Numbered from the stretch's first letter, positions 16,196 to 26,167 are shown. The stretch is DNA of 50,506 bases from Akkermansia muciniphila (GCA_945863205.1 CAMAZK010000004.1:1-50506); one strand, 5' to 3'. Made by a program: numbers and translations. The notes: a model not told the origin generated them from the letters alone.

Positions 16196-17195
16196 GGGAG
16201 TGGTTGGGAGGAAGTGCCTTAGCGAGTACATCCGGACCCGCAAGCGACGCTTCAGCACTCGAAAATTCCCGTCCTTGCTACCCGGGCGGCGCGTGTTACT
16301 GGCGCGCGTGTCTCCCGCCTTCGCCACCACGCTGTTTCCGCTCATTGCCGCCCTTCTGTATGCCTTCGGGGCGCTCGTGCTGAAGCGCTCCAGCGATCTC
16401 GGCGTCGGCCTCTGGCGCACCACTTTCGTGGCCAATCTCATCGTCGCGGGGCTCTTTTCCTTCCTCTGGCTCCTCGGCGGGCCGCCGGTGGAGCGGGAGC
16501 TGCTGTGGCAGCCCGGGCTCATCGCCATGTGCCTGTTCGTCGGCCAAATCTCACAGTTCCTGGCGCTTGAAAAAGGGGACGTCTCCGTCGCGGTGCCCGT
16601 GTTCGGGTTGAAGGTCATCCTTGTCGCCTTTTTCACGCCCATCCTCATCGGGGATCCGGTGAGCGTGAAGCTGTGGGTCGCGGCCTTCTTGAGCGTGCTC
16701 GGGATCACGTTCCTGAACCAGAAGGACGCCGGAAGACCGCACAGGCACCTGCTGATCACCTTCGTGGCCGGCGGCGTCGGCGCCGCAGCCTTCGCGGTAT
16801 TCGACGTGCTGGTTCAGAAGTGGGGCCCCTACTGGGGTGTCGGCCGCCTGCTTCCCTGCATCTTCTGGATCAACGCTCTGCTCTCCTTCGGCCTGGTTTT
16901 CCGCTTTTCCGCACCGCTGAGCGCCATTCGCCCGCGGGCCTGGCCGTGGCTGGTCAGCGGTTCCGTGCTCCTCGGCAGTCAGAGCATCATCTTTGTGAGC
17001 ACCCTCGCCATCTTCGGCAAGGCCACCTCCGCCAACATCGTCTATGCCTCCCGCGGCCTGCTCAGCGTCGTGCTCGTGTGGATGATCGGCCACTGGTTCA
17101 TGAACGCCGAGCAGCACCTCGGCCCCAAGGTCATGCGCTGGCGACTCGCCGGAGCGCTGCTGATGATGAGCGCCATCGTGCTGGTGGTCGTGTGA
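16194..17195 (+). CDS. EamA/DMT-superfamily transporter-like membrane protein (true start probably downstream, ~16308)
   Basis: About ten hydrophobic segments, EamA-like pattern. Confidence 0.75.
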   Translation: MGVVGRKCLSEYIRTRKRRFSTRKFPSLLPGRRVLLARVSPAFATTLFPLIAALLYAFGALVLKRSSDLGVGLWRTTFVANLIVAGLFSFLWLLGGPPVERELLWQPGLIAMCLFVGQISQFLALEKGDVSVAVPVFGLKVILVAFFTPILIGDPVSVKLWVAAFLSVLGITFLNQKDAGRPHRHLLITFVAGGVGAAAFAVFDVLVQKWGPYWGVGRLLPCIFWINALLSFGLVFRFSAPLSAIRPRAWPWLVSGSVLLGSQSIIFVSTLAIFGKATSANIVYASRGLLSVVLVWMIGHWFMNAEQHLGPKVMRWRLAGALLMMSAIVLVVV

Positions 17196-17249
17196 TCAAA
17201 ACCGCCCCCGCCCCGTGGAATGCGGCGGGCAGCCGGATCTCGGTCCGGG

Positions 17250-17879
17250 TCAGTTCAGCTCCTTGATCCGGACATTGCGATACCAAACGCGCAGCGCCTC
17301 GTCCTGGAAGGCGATGTGGCCGAGGTTTGGGCGGTCGGCCATTTTGATGTCGTCCAGCGTGGTGTCGATGACGGTCTCCCCGTTGAAGACCACCTTCACG
17401 CTGCGACCTTTGACGGTGATCGTGTAGCGGTTCCACTCGCCGGCGGGCTTCACCATATTCTTCGACGGTCCGGTGCCGCGGACGATGCCGCCGCAGTCGT
17501 GGTGCCCGGGTTTCTCCAGACCGTAGGTGTCCAGGATCTGCACTTCGAATCCGGTCTTCACCGGCTCCTTCATGTCCGCCACGCGCATGAACACGCCGCT
17601 GTTGCCCTTGGCATTGATCTTGAATTCGAGGTCCAGCACGAAGTCGCCGTAGAGCTTCTCCGTCGCGATGTAGGCGTCGTAGCGTTGCCAGCCCTTCTCG
17701 CCTTCGCGAGGGTGCAGGGAGACGCTGCCGTCTTCTTCGACCAGCCAGTTGCCGGTCGTCTTCCAGCCGGTCAGGTCTTTGCCGTTGAACATTGGCACAA
17801 AGCCGGGCTCATCGGCGGCGGGATGCTGGGCGGAGGCGAGCGTGGCGGTCAGGAGGAAGGCGAGGAGGGTGCGTTTCAT
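17250..17879 (-). CDS. DUF1080 (3-keto-disaccharide hydrolase-like) secreted protein
   Basis: EPGFVPMFNGKDLTGWKTTGNWLVEEDGSVSL, GNSGVFMRV, signal peptide. Confidence 0.88.
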   Translation of the reverse strand: MKRTLLAFLLTATLASAQHPAADEPGFVPMFNGKDLTGWKTTGNWLVEEDGSVSLHPREGEKGWQRYDAYIATEKLYGDFVLDLEFKINAKGNSGVFMRVADMKEPVKTGFEVQILDTYGLEKPGHHDCGGIVRGTGPSKNMVKPAGEWNRYTITVKGRSVKVVFNGETVIDTTLDDIKMADRPNLGHIAFQDEALRVWYRNVRIKELN

Positions 17880-17940
17880 GCCTCAGACAAACGCGCTCAT
17901 TTTCCAGCTCTCGCGGTGAAGCTGACAGATCGGTGGTGTT

Positions 17941-19236
17941 TTGAATGGCCGGCGGCGCGATTTGCGCCGAGCGTGTCGGATGAGCGGCCCTGGACCATTT
18001 GTCGATCGCATCGCAGAATGCGGGGTGCCTGTCGGCATGTCAGCCGTGGAATCCAAGCACGTTCGTTTTTGCAACCTGACCGCTGTCTCCGCTCTCGTAT
18101 GCGCTCTGCTGTTCTGGGCTTTGGAAATGCCGGTCATCACCGACTGGGGCCGCACCACAGCCCTGGAGGCCGGCATCATCCTCGGCCGCGCTATCGCGGT
18201 TCTGCTGTTTCTGCTCCCGCTGTGGCTCAATCAGGCCTTTCGGCACACGGCCGCCAGACTTGCGCTCATACTGGTGTCGCTCGGGTTTGTGCTGAGTTCG
18301 AGTTTCATCTTTGCAGCCAGCGCTCCGGCCCACCTCTTTGTGATCGTGATCGCAGCAGCGGCGCTGGTGCTTTTCCCGGAGCGCGAGGCGGGGCATATGC
18401 GCGTGGTGGCCTTGATGTGTGCCGTCACGTTCGCGCTGATGCTCTGGTTGCGTCATCGCGACGAGCCCGTGATCACCGTCACCCGCCCGGAGGTGAGGCT
18501 GGCGATGGAGGTCCTCATTTCATTCGGAGCCCTCGTTCTGGCCCTGGTCATCATCCACGCCTTGCGCGCGACGGCCAGACGCTCGGAGCTGCTGGCGATT
18601 TACGAACAGGAACGGGCCGACCGCCTGCTGTTGAACATCCTCCCGGAGCAGATCGCCCGTCGTCTCAAGGACGATCCGAAGACCATCGCGGATGGCTTTC
18701 ATGATGTGACGGTTCTCTTTGCGGATCTCGTCGGCTTCACCCCCATGTCCGAAAAGATGTCTCCGAATGAGACCTTGCAACTCATGGACCGCGTCTTCTC
18801 CCGCTTCGACGATCTGGTGGATCAGTTCGGCCTCGAGAAGATCAAAACCGTCGGCGACGCCTACATGCTCGCCGGCGGACTGCCGGATCCGAATGCCTCG
18901 CATGCCGAAGACGTCGCCCGCATGGCGCTGGCGATGCAGGAGGAGGTTCGTAAATTTCATGGTCCGCATGGCGAGCCATTGAGCATCCGGATCGGCATCG
19001 CCACCGGGCCGGTGGTGGCGGGAGTGATCGGCCGCAAAAAATTCCTCTATGATCTGTGGGGCGACACGGTGAACACCGCCAGCCGCATGGAATCCTGCGG
19101 AGAGCCCGACACGATCCAGGTGAGCGAGACGACTTGGCGGCGGCTCCGTGGCGGCTTTACGTTCCGCGAGCGCGGAGAGATCGAGATCAAAGGCAAAGGC
19201 CGCGTGATGACGTGGTTTTTGGAAGGGGCCGCCTGA
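17941..19236 (+). CDS. Membrane-anchored class III adenylate/guanylate cyclase
   Basis: VTVLFADLVGFTPMSEKMSP...EKIKTVGDAYMLAGG...IRIGIATGPVVAGVIG...WGDTVNTASRMES; N-terminal TM segments; start may be internal. Confidence 0.9.
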   Translation: MNGRRRDLRRACRMSGPGPFVDRIAECGVPVGMSAVESKHVRFCNLTAVSALVCALLFWALEMPVITDWGRTTALEAGIILGRAIAVLLFLLPLWLNQAFRHTAARLALILVSLGFVLSSSFIFAASAPAHLFVIVIAAAALVLFPEREAGHMRVVALMCAVTFALMLWLRHRDEPVITVTRPEVRLAMEVLISFGALVLALVIIHALRATARRSELLAIYEQERADRLLLNILPEQIARRLKDDPKTIADGFHDVTVLFADLVGFTPMSEKMSPNETLQLMDRVFSRFDDLVDQFGLEKIKTVGDAYMLAGGLPDPNASHAEDVARMALAMQEEVRKFHGPHGEPLSIRIGIATGPVVAGVIGRKKFLYDLWGDTVNTASRMESCGEPDTIQVSETTWRRLRGGFTFRERGEIEIKGKGRVMTWFLEGAA

Positions 19237-19339
19237 TCTGCGGTTTTCCTCCGCATCCGCCGATCAAAAGATGATCCTGATCGGCAAATAAAGACGTCCG
19301 GCAGACATCACTTGATGGGGGGCTCCGAAGCTTGGGAGG

Positions 19340-21319
19340 TTACTCGCCGGTAGCCACGCCCGCCGCCTTCAGCACCGCCGCAGCCACCTCCTCGGGGGTG
19401 ACTTTTGTCATGCAGTCGTAGTGGCCGAAGGGGCACTCGCGCTCGAAGCAAGGACTGCAGGGGACCTTGTGCTGGATGACGGTGTGGCGGTCGCCGAGCG
19501 GGCCGGTTTCGATGGGGCAGGTGGAGCCGAAGATGCTGACGGTGGGAATGCCAAGCGCGGCGGCGAGGTGCATGGTGCCCGTGTCGTTGGTGAGCAGGAG
19601 CTGGCACTCGCGGAGCTTGGCGATGAGTTCGGAGAGGCGTGTTTTGCCGACGAGATTGTCATGCGGGGCCTGCAGCATGGCGGAGAGCTTTTCGCCCATT
19701 TCCTTCTCGCCGGGAGCGCCGAACAACTGCCAGCGGAACTGCGCATGTTTCGCGGAAATTTGATTCACCACGGCGGCGAAGCGCTCCAGCGGCCAGCGTT
19801 TCGCGGGGCCGTATTCCGCACCGGCGCAGACGCCGACGCGGATTGTGCCATCCGTGGAAACGGGCGGCACTCCGGCGTCCAACAGGCCCGGCTGGTTAAT
19901 GTCAGCGCCGATGCATTTCGCGATGTGCAGGTAGCGGTGGGCGTGGTGCTGCTTTTCACCGCCGGTCTTCGGCTCGGGGATGACTTGATTGAGCAGCTTC
20001 ACGCGGAAGGAGCCCTTGAATCCGAGGCGGCGCGGGATGCCGGCCAGCCAGATTTCCAGCGTGCTGCGGGTGGAGTTCGTGCAGAGCACGGCGGCGTCGA
20101 AATGCACCCCGGTGGCCTTGATGCGGCGGGCGACGGCGAACCAGCCCTCTTTGGCCGGCTTGGCGATGTAGCGCGAGACTTCCGGCATGGAGAGCCACAG
20201 CTCTTCGAGCTTGTCGGGACCGAGGACGGTGATCTTCGCGTCGGGGCGTCCGCGTTTGATGGCGCGCACCATGGGGAAGGCCATGCAGGCGTCGCCGAGC
20301 CAGTTCGGACTGCGGATGAGGATCTCAAAGGGCTGCAGGCGGTCCATGTCGTAGCCGGCGGAGAAGGACCAGCCGCGGCGGTAGCTGGAATTCGTGAGCA
20401 GGAAGTAGGGATTCGGCAGTTTCCAGCGGTTGTGCACCCAGAACCAGCTGGCGGGCTGCCGGCGGATAAGACGCTCCAGCGCTTGATTGATGGCCACGGT
20501 GGTGCCTTCGATCGTCGGTTTCGTCTCGGGATTGTGCAGCGGGCCATCGCAGACGAAGCGCCAGCGGGCGGGCCCGTCGTCATAGACCATCATGGGCAGG
20601 ATGAGCGCGTTCGCTCGCATGGCGCTGAGGGCGACGATGTTGGTGGTTGAGGCCAGCCGGTCGAAAAACGGGCACCACAGGCCGTGATAGCCGGCGTGCT
20701 GGTCCACGAGGATGCCGAGCATGCCCATGTCCCGCACATGGCGGATCGGTCCGGTGAAGCCCTCCTGGCGGTCGAAGAGCTTGTAGCCGAGTTTTTCACG
20801 CCGGCGCAGGACGAGCGCGTTCAGATAGGGATTGCGCAGCGGCTGGTAGATGCTGGCGGGGTGATGACCCTGGATGAAGATGGACGGCACCTGCGTCATG
20901 ACCTCCCAGCAGCTCGCATGCATGATGGGGTGCAGCAGCGGTATGCCGGCGTCAAAGGCCTCCTTCAGGTGGTGCATGTTTTCGGCGGTGACACGCCTGG
21001 CCACGGCCGCCTCGCTCATCAGCGGGATTTTGAAGCCGCAGAGGATGTTGGCAAAGAGGCTCTTGAAATGCTCCCTGGCGATGCCGCGCAGCTCGGCGGC
21101 GGATTTTTCACGACCGAAGGCGATGCGGAGATTGTGCAGGGCGAGGCGACGATACTTGCCGCCGAGAAAGTAGCCCAGGGTGCCCAGCGCCCGCCCCAGC
21201 CACCAGACAGCGACGAGCGGCAGCAGGTTCACGACAGCCTCCACGCACCGGAACAGCGCGTAAACCAGCCACTGCCCGGCGCGCTTGAAGAAACCGGAGG
21301 AATTCGCGTCGCTGCCCAT
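19340..21319 (-). CDS. Fusion: LpxL/HtrB-type lipid A acyltransferase (N-term) and WaaF-type ADP-heptose:LPS heptosyltransferase (C-term)
   Basis: N-term HASCWE (HX4E) acyltransferase motif; C-term ILIRSPNWLGDACMAFPMVRAIKRGRPDAKITVLGPD and LLTNDTGTMHLAAALGIPTVSIFGSTCPIETGP. Confidence 0.88.
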   Translation of the reverse strand: MGSDANSSGFFKRAGQWLVYALFRCVEAVVNLLPLVAVWWLGRALGTLGYFLGGKYRRLALHNLRIAFGREKSAAELRGIAREHFKSLFANILCGFKIPLMSEAAVARRVTAENMHHLKEAFDAGIPLLHPIMHASCWEVMTQVPSIFIQGHHPASIYQPLRNPYLNALVLRRREKLGYKLFDRQEGFTGPIRHVRDMGMLGILVDQHAGYHGLWCPFFDRLASTTNIVALSAMRANALILPMMVYDDGPARWRFVCDGPLHNPETKPTIEGTTVAINQALERLIRRQPASWFWVHNRWKLPNPYFLLTNSSYRRGWSFSAGYDMDRLQPFEILIRSPNWLGDACMAFPMVRAIKRGRPDAKITVLGPDKLEELWLSMPEVSRYIAKPAKEGWFAVARRIKATGVHFDAAVLCTNSTRSTLEIWLAGIPRRLGFKGSFRVKLLNQVIPEPKTGGEKQHHAHRYLHIAKCIGADINQPGLLDAGVPPVSTDGTIRVGVCAGAEYGPAKRWPLERFAAVVNQISAKHAQFRWQLFGAPGEKEMGEKLSAMLQAPHDNLVGKTRLSELIAKLRECQLLLTNDTGTMHLAAALGIPTVSIFGSTCPIETGPLGDRHTVIQHKVPCSPCFERECPFGHYDCMTKVTPEEVAAAVLKAAGVATGE

Positions 21320-21400
21320 GCGCGCTGTCTATGCCGCAGCGGTTCCAACAGCGCAAACCGTTCGTGCGAGATCCCCCCGCTGCGTCCCGTTTGCGTTTCC

Positions 21401-22732
21401 ATGAAATCGCCCATCCTCGGCCTGCTGCTGGCTTCAGCTTTCTCCCCACTGGCGGCGGCGACGCCGAATTTCGTCTTCATCATGGCCGACGACCTCGGCT
21501 GGGCGGACGTGGCCTTTCACGGCGGCAACGCACCCACGCCTCACCTCGACAAGCTGGCGGCGGAGGGCGTGGAACTGACGCAGCACTACGTCGCGCCGGT
21601 GTGCAGCCCCACCCGCACCGGCCTGCTGACCGGGCGCTGCTGGAGCCGCTTCGGCGTCACCAATCCGACGAACAGCCGCGCCCTGCCCTGGGACACCGTC
21701 ACGCTGCCGCGGGCGCTGAAAACCGTCGGCTACGACACCGCCATCACCGGGAAGTGGCACCTGGGCTCGAAGTCGGAATGGGGGCCGAATCATTACGGCT
21801 TCGATCACAGCTACGGCTCGCTGGCCGGTGGAGTGGGGCCTTATGACCACGCCTACAAGAAGGGCGAGTTTAGCGTGACCTGGCACCGGAATGAAAAGCT
21901 CATCACGGAAACCGGGCATGTGACCGATTTGATCACGAACGAAGCCTGCCTTTGGCTGGAGCAGCGCTCGGACAAGCCCTTCTTCCTCTACGTGCCCTTC
22001 ACGGCGGTGCACCTGCCGCTCAAGGAACCGCAGGAGTGGCTGGACAAGGTGCCCGCAGGCATCACCGGAGATGTTCCCCGCCACTACGCCGCCAGCATCA
22101 TGCACCTCGACGATTGCGTCGGCCGGATCGTCGCCGCTCTCGAAAAAGCGGGCAAGCGCGAGAGCACGCTGCTCGTCTTCACCAGTGACAACGGCGGAAG
22201 CTGGGCGGAGAACAACGACAAAAAGTATCCTGCGGATGACTACCCCGCCGGCAAGCTCCCCGGGAACAACAAGCCGCTGCGTGATCAGAAAGGCAGCATC
22301 TACGAGGGCGGCACCCGCGTGCCCTGCATCGCCAGTTGGCCCGGAAAGCTCAAAGCCGCCAGGCACGACGCACCGGCGCAGATCACCGACTGGATGCCGA
22401 CCTTCTGCGGCCTCGCCGGATTCAAACCGGAAAAGGACCTGAAGTGGGACGGCATCGACCTCTGGCCGCAGCTCGCTCAGGGAGCGGCCCCGCCGCAGCG
22501 CGTCATCTACACCGTCGCACCCGGTTTTCGGTCACGCTCGCTGCGTGCCGGGGACTTCAAGCTCGTCCTGCACGCGAAGTCCGGTGCCGAGAAGGCGGAG
22601 CTCTACGACATCGCCAAAGATCCGAACGAAACGACCGACCTCGCGGAGCCGATGCCGGCGAAACTGGCCGAACTCCGCGCCGCTTTGAACGCATTCGCGA
22701 AAGCCGACAAGGACGCCGTGGCGAACGACTGA
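21401..22732 (+). CDS. Sulfatase (FGly motif CSPTR)
   Basis: Signal peptide MKSPILGLLLASAFSPLAAA; PNFVFIMADDLGWADVAFHG; VCSPTRTGLLTGR; GKWHLG. Confidence 0.93.
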   Translation: MKSPILGLLLASAFSPLAAATPNFVFIMADDLGWADVAFHGGNAPTPHLDKLAAEGVELTQHYVAPVCSPTRTGLLTGRCWSRFGVTNPTNSRALPWDTVTLPRALKTVGYDTAITGKWHLGSKSEWGPNHYGFDHSYGSLAGGVGPYDHAYKKGEFSVTWHRNEKLITETGHVTDLITNEACLWLEQRSDKPFFLYVPFTAVHLPLKEPQEWLDKVPAGITGDVPRHYAASIMHLDDCVGRIVAALEKAGKRESTLLVFTSDNGGSWAENNDKKYPADDYPAGKLPGNNKPLRDQKGSIYEGGTRVPCIASWPGKLKAARHDAPAQITDWMPTFCGLAGFKPEKDLKWDGIDLWPQLAQGAAPPQRVIYTVAPGFRSRSLRAGDFKLVLHAKSGAEKAELYDIAKDPNETTDLAEPMPAKLAELRAALNAFAKADKDAVAND

Positions 22733-22759
22733 CGTCCCGACGCTCGATGATGCCTCCGA

Positions 22760-22845
22760 GACGCTCGGATTCAGCAGAGAGGGGCAGAGGATTGAATCAG
22801 TTCAAAAAACTCTGCCCTCTCTGCTACTCCGCCCCTCTGCGGCAA
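22760..22845. repeat. Palindromic repeat left of GxxExxY gene 1
   Basis: GACGCTCGGATTC, hairpin arms CAGAGAGGGGCAGAG (22775-22789)/CTCTGCCCTCTCTG (22810-22823), then CTCCGCCCCTCTGCGGCAAA. Confidence 0.8.
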
Positions 22846-22867
22846 ACACGAACCACCCACCCCTTCC

Positions 22868-23278
22868 ATGCTCACCGAACCGACCCCCTGCGAGAACGAT
22901 CTCGCCACTCAGATCATCGGCTGCGCGATGATCGTGCATCGTCACTTCGGGCCCGGTCTGGTCGAGAGCGTGTATGAAACCTGCCTCTGTCATGAACTTG
23001 CCAAGGCGGGCCTGGCGGTCGTTCGTCAGAAGCGCCAGCCGATTGTCTATGACGGCATCACTTTTGACGAACCGTTCAAAATGGATGTGTTCGTCAATGA
23101 CACGATCATCATAGAAAACAAAGTCGTCGAAACGGTCCTGCCGCTGCACAAAGCCCAGCTTCGCAGCTATTTGAAACTGGCCAACCGCCGCCTCGGCTTG
23201 TTGATCAACTTCAACGTCGAACGCCTCAAGGAAGGCATCCATCGTGTCGTCAACGGCAGCGCGACGTATGACCTGTGA
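22868..23278 (+). CDS. GxxExxY protein (PD-(D/E)XK nuclease-like, PDDEXK_3)
   Basis: IVHRHFGPGLVESVYETCLCHELAKAGL...FKMDVFVNDTIIIENKVVETVLPLHKAQLRSYLKLANRRLGLLINFNVERLKEGIHRVVN. Confidence 0.9.
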   Translation: MLTEPTPCENDLATQIIGCAMIVHRHFGPGLVESVYETCLCHELAKAGLAVVRQKRQPIVYDGITFDEPFKMDVFVNDTIIIENKVVETVLPLHKAQLRSYLKLANRRLGLLINFNVERLKEGIHRVVNGSATYDL

Positions 23279-23295
23279 GGACTCGGGGTTTGAGG

Positions 23296-23403
23296 GACGC
23301 TCGGATTCACCGCAGAGGGGCAAAGAAGCAGAGGCCGCAGAGAATCAGAATCCAACTCTGATCAAACTCTGCCACCTCTGCTCCTCCGCCCCTCTGCGGT
23401 AAA
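23296..23403. repeat. Palindromic repeat right of GxxExxY gene 1, direct copy of the left repeat
   Basis: GACGCTCGGATTC plus 34-nt arms 23309-23342 / 23367-23400 (29 of 34 complementary), ending CTCCGCCCCTCTGCGGTAAA. Confidence 0.85.
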
Positions 23404-23416
23404 ATCGCAACACCCA

Positions 23417-24904
23417 TCACTTCTTCTTTTTCGCCTTCTTCCCCTTCTCGCTCTTCCACAGCACGATGTCGGGGAAGTCGTTGCTTGATTCAGGGCCGGC
23501 GGTGCTGCGGCCTCGTTCGATGTCGGCTTGGAGGAAGTCGAGGAGTTGGCTCACGATCTCGGGTTTCGATTCGAAGAGGTTCGTGCTCTCGCCGATGTCG
23601 TCCTCCATGTGGTAGAGCTGGCCTTTGGGCCAGTCGGCGGGCGCTTTGGCCTCGGTGGGCGAGGACCAGCCGCCTGAGGCGCGGGCGAGCGCGAGCTTCC
23701 ACGGTCCCTGACGATAGGCGAAGTGGCCGCTGCTCGAGTGATGGACGACACCGTGACGCGTGGACACGATCTTTTCGCCGCTCAAGGCGGGCAGGAAGCT
23801 CACGCTGTCCTCGCAACTGCCCGCGGGCACCGGCTGGCCGATGATATCGGCGGCGGTGGCGAAGAAATCGACGAGGCAGATGAGCTGGTCGGATTTTGAG
23901 CCTGCGGCGGTCTTCCCGGGCCAGCGCACGATGAACGGGACTCGATGCCCGCCGTCCCAGATGTCGGCCTTCGAGCCGCGCAGGTTGGCGCTGACGAGGT
24001 GGCCCTGCTCGGCGAGCTTGTCGATCCCGGCGGCCTTCGAGCAGCCGTTGTCGCTGGTGAAGATGAACAGCGTGTTCTCGGTCATGCCGTTGCGCTCCAA
24101 GGCCTCCGACACCGCGACGACCACGTCATCGGTCTGCATCACGAAGTCGCCGTAATCGCCGAGGCCGCTGCGGCCCTGCCACTCCGGCGCGGGCACGATC
24201 GGCGTGTGCGGCGATCCGAGCGGCAGGTAGAGAAAGAAGGGCTCGTCCTTGCCCGCACGCGAGTCGATGAACTCCACCGCCTTGCGCTGCAGGCGTGGCA
24301 GCATGTGGATGACGGCGTCGTGCTCGATGACCGTGTCGCCCTCGATCACCGCCTCCATGTCGCGTGCGTGATGAAAGCCGTGGTAGCGGTCGAATCCGCG
24401 CGTGATCGGCCCGTCCGGGATCTTCGCGCCCACCGGCGGCGTGTCGAAATCCTTCGCGCTGTAAGGCTTGCCGCTCTTCGGATCGAGGTATTCGAAATTC
24501 AGATGCCACTTCCCGATCGCCGCCGTGTGATAACCCGAGCTCTTCAAGAAACTCGCCACCGTCGGACGATCCTTCGCGATCAGGCTCGGCGCAAAACCTT
24601 CCACCACGCCGCTCTGCAGCTTCGTGCGCCAACTGTAGCGCCCCGTCATCACGCCATAACGCGTCGGGCTGCACACCGACGAACCCGAATGCGCATCCGT
24701 GAAGATCATCCCCTGCGACGCCAGCCTGTCCGCGCCCGGCGTCGCGATCTTCCCATGCTCCGGGTTCAGGCAATGCACATCGCCATAACCGAGGTCATCG
24801 CAGATGAGGAAGACGATGTTCGGGCGCGGCGGAGCCGCGAATGAGAAATGCGGAAGGAGGAATGACGAAATGCAGACGGCAAAGATCAGCCAGAGGTGTT
24901 TCAT
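23417..24904 (-). CDS. Sulfatase (FGly motif CSPTR) with Lys-rich C-terminus
   Basis: SSVCSPTRYGVMTGR; IGKWHL; C-term EKGKKAKKKK; start MKHLWLIFAVCISSFLL. Confidence 0.92.
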   Translation of the reverse strand: MKHLWLIFAVCISSFLLPHFSFAAPPRPNIVFLICDDLGYGDVHCLNPEHGKIATPGADRLASQGMIFTDAHSGSSVCSPTRYGVMTGRYSWRTKLQSGVVEGFAPSLIAKDRPTVASFLKSSGYHTAAIGKWHLNFEYLDPKSGKPYSAKDFDTPPVGAKIPDGPITRGFDRYHGFHHARDMEAVIEGDTVIEHDAVIHMLPRLQRKAVEFIDSRAGKDEPFFLYLPLGSPHTPIVPAPEWQGRSGLGDYGDFVMQTDDVVVAVSEALERNGMTENTLFIFTSDNGCSKAAGIDKLAEQGHLVSANLRGSKADIWDGGHRVPFIVRWPGKTAAGSKSDQLICLVDFFATAADIIGQPVPAGSCEDSVSFLPALSGEKIVSTRHGVVHHSSSGHFAYRQGPWKLALARASGGWSSPTEAKAPADWPKGQLYHMEDDIGESTNLFESKPEIVSQLLDFLQADIERGRSTAGPESSNDFPDIVLWKSEKGKKAKKKK

Positions 24905-25110
24905 GCCGCCGAAAACGACGGCAGGCATGACTTCTGTCTACCAATGAGGCCCGGCCAGCCAGCCCTACACTTCCAACTGCACCCGAGCTTGACCTCCGGC
25001 GACTTTTTCGCTTCGATCAGCGCATTCAGTTAAAATCCAGTCCTCTCGTGAACGGTCCTGTTTTACCTAAACTCACGTTCGGCCAACCAACAACGCCACC
25101 CACCAGTTCG

Positions 25111-25596
25111 ATGGAAGCGAAGCACATCATCATTGCGGTAGCTGTTTTGGCCGTCGCCGTTGCCGTCTATCTTTCATTTGGTCGGCAGACATCCGGCACG
25201 ATGGTCGATCCCGGTTCCATCCAGCCCGGCCCGATTCGCCATGAGAGATTGGACGACGCTTTGGTTGCCCGAGTTCGGGCGTTTGAGCCTGTCTTGGCGG
25301 ACATTTATTTTATGTCCCACGAGAAGTGGCTTGAGGGATTTCAGCGAGACTTGAACCCTGAATCGGAGATTGCCATTTGGGAGAGCATAGCTGCCGCTTG
25401 GCAGAGGCTGCCTTCGCTTGGCACACTCACGCCTGACGAACGGAAGGAGGCTTTCGGTCTCTTACTCGTTCGCTCCGGTAGCGATGATGTTGACAGCACA
25501 CTCGCCGGTCTGAAGCTCCTTTCCAGAAGCAGGGCAGAGACACTACTTGGCTTTTACACCACTCCACCGAAGCCTGTCACCATCGCGCCACGATGA
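25111..25596 (+). CDS. Hypothetical protein with N-terminal TM segment
   Basis: MEAKHIIIAVAVLAVAVAVYLSF then a soluble helical region. Confidence 0.5.
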   Translation: MEAKHIIIAVAVLAVAVAVYLSFGRQTSGTMVDPGSIQPGPIRHERLDDALVARVRAFEPVLADIYFMSHEKWLEGFQRDLNPESEIAIWESIAAAWQRLPSLGTLTPDERKEAFGLLLVRSGSDDVDSTLAGLKLLSRSRAETLLGFYTTPPKPVTIAPR

Positions 25597-25700
25597 ACAG
25601 CCACTAGCTACAACCAAGGCCGAATCGGGTGGAAACAAGGCTAAAGCAGTGAACAAAGTGTCCGTCCCTCGGTGCTGATTCCAAACCGGCGGGAGTGACA

Positions 25701-25882
25701 TGGACTGCGGTAGCCTGCTGCCGTTTTCGGGAGGCCTGCCTGCTGGCCGTCGAGCGTATCAACGTGATGCCACGCCGGGACGCTCCCGCGTTTGAGCCAG
25801 CGGAGAGGCGGCTTCGGTGACCCGGAGACTTCGGCGGCAGCAGGGCTGCCTCGGAAAAGCGGCAGCAGGCTGCCGCAGTCCA
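25701..25882. repeat. ~180-bp palindrome-ended intergenic repeat
   Basis: TGGACTGCGGTAGCCTGCTGCCGTTTTCG (left) versus CGGAAAAGCGGCAGCAGGCTGCCGCAGTCCA (right). Confidence 0.75.
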
Positions 25883-25939
25883 TATGGCCGACGAATCAAC
25901 CGGGCAGTTGATCCATCTGCCACTCTAAAACCGGCTTCA

Positions 25940-26067
25940 TCACTCCGCCTTCTTCTTGTTCTTCCCCTTGCCCTTCTTCTCGGGCTTGTCCTTGCCGGCA
26001 CCGGATTCCATGAACTGCTGGTCGAGGGTGCCTTCAAGCTTCGCTTTCGCGTCATCGGCGCTGGCTA
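25940..26067 (-). pseudogene. Remnant of a sulfatase 3' end
   Basis: Encodes LASADDAKAKLEGTLDQQFMESGAGKDKPEKKGKGKNKKKAE*, parallel to the C-terminus of the 26737-28158 sulfatase; no upstream sulfatase domain. Confidence 0.7.
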
Positions 26068-26167
26068 AGGTTGAGCCCGGTCGCATGGCAGGGGATTCAC
26101 CTTTGGTTGGGCGCAACTTCAAGCCCGCCCAGCTTGACCGCTGTGGCGTCAGCAGTATTACCGCGGT

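Noticed and set aside
15047-16759. Full-length 570-aa version of the phosphofructokinase ORF
   Set aside because: The N-terminal ~190 aa are antisense to the EamA transporter and lack similarity; start at 16195 gives a normal Pfk.
20684-21400. Upstream extension of the 21401 sulfatase ORF
   Set aside because: Antisense to the LpxL-WaaF gene; a clear signal peptide starts at 21401.
22760-23403. CRISPR array reading of the repeats around GxxExxY gene 1
   Set aside because: Only two long imperfect palindromes separated by a gene; no regular spacers and no cas genes.
25641-26068. Small ORFs across the repeat and sulfatase remnant
   Set aside because: No consistent protein features; the palindromic repeat explains the sequence.
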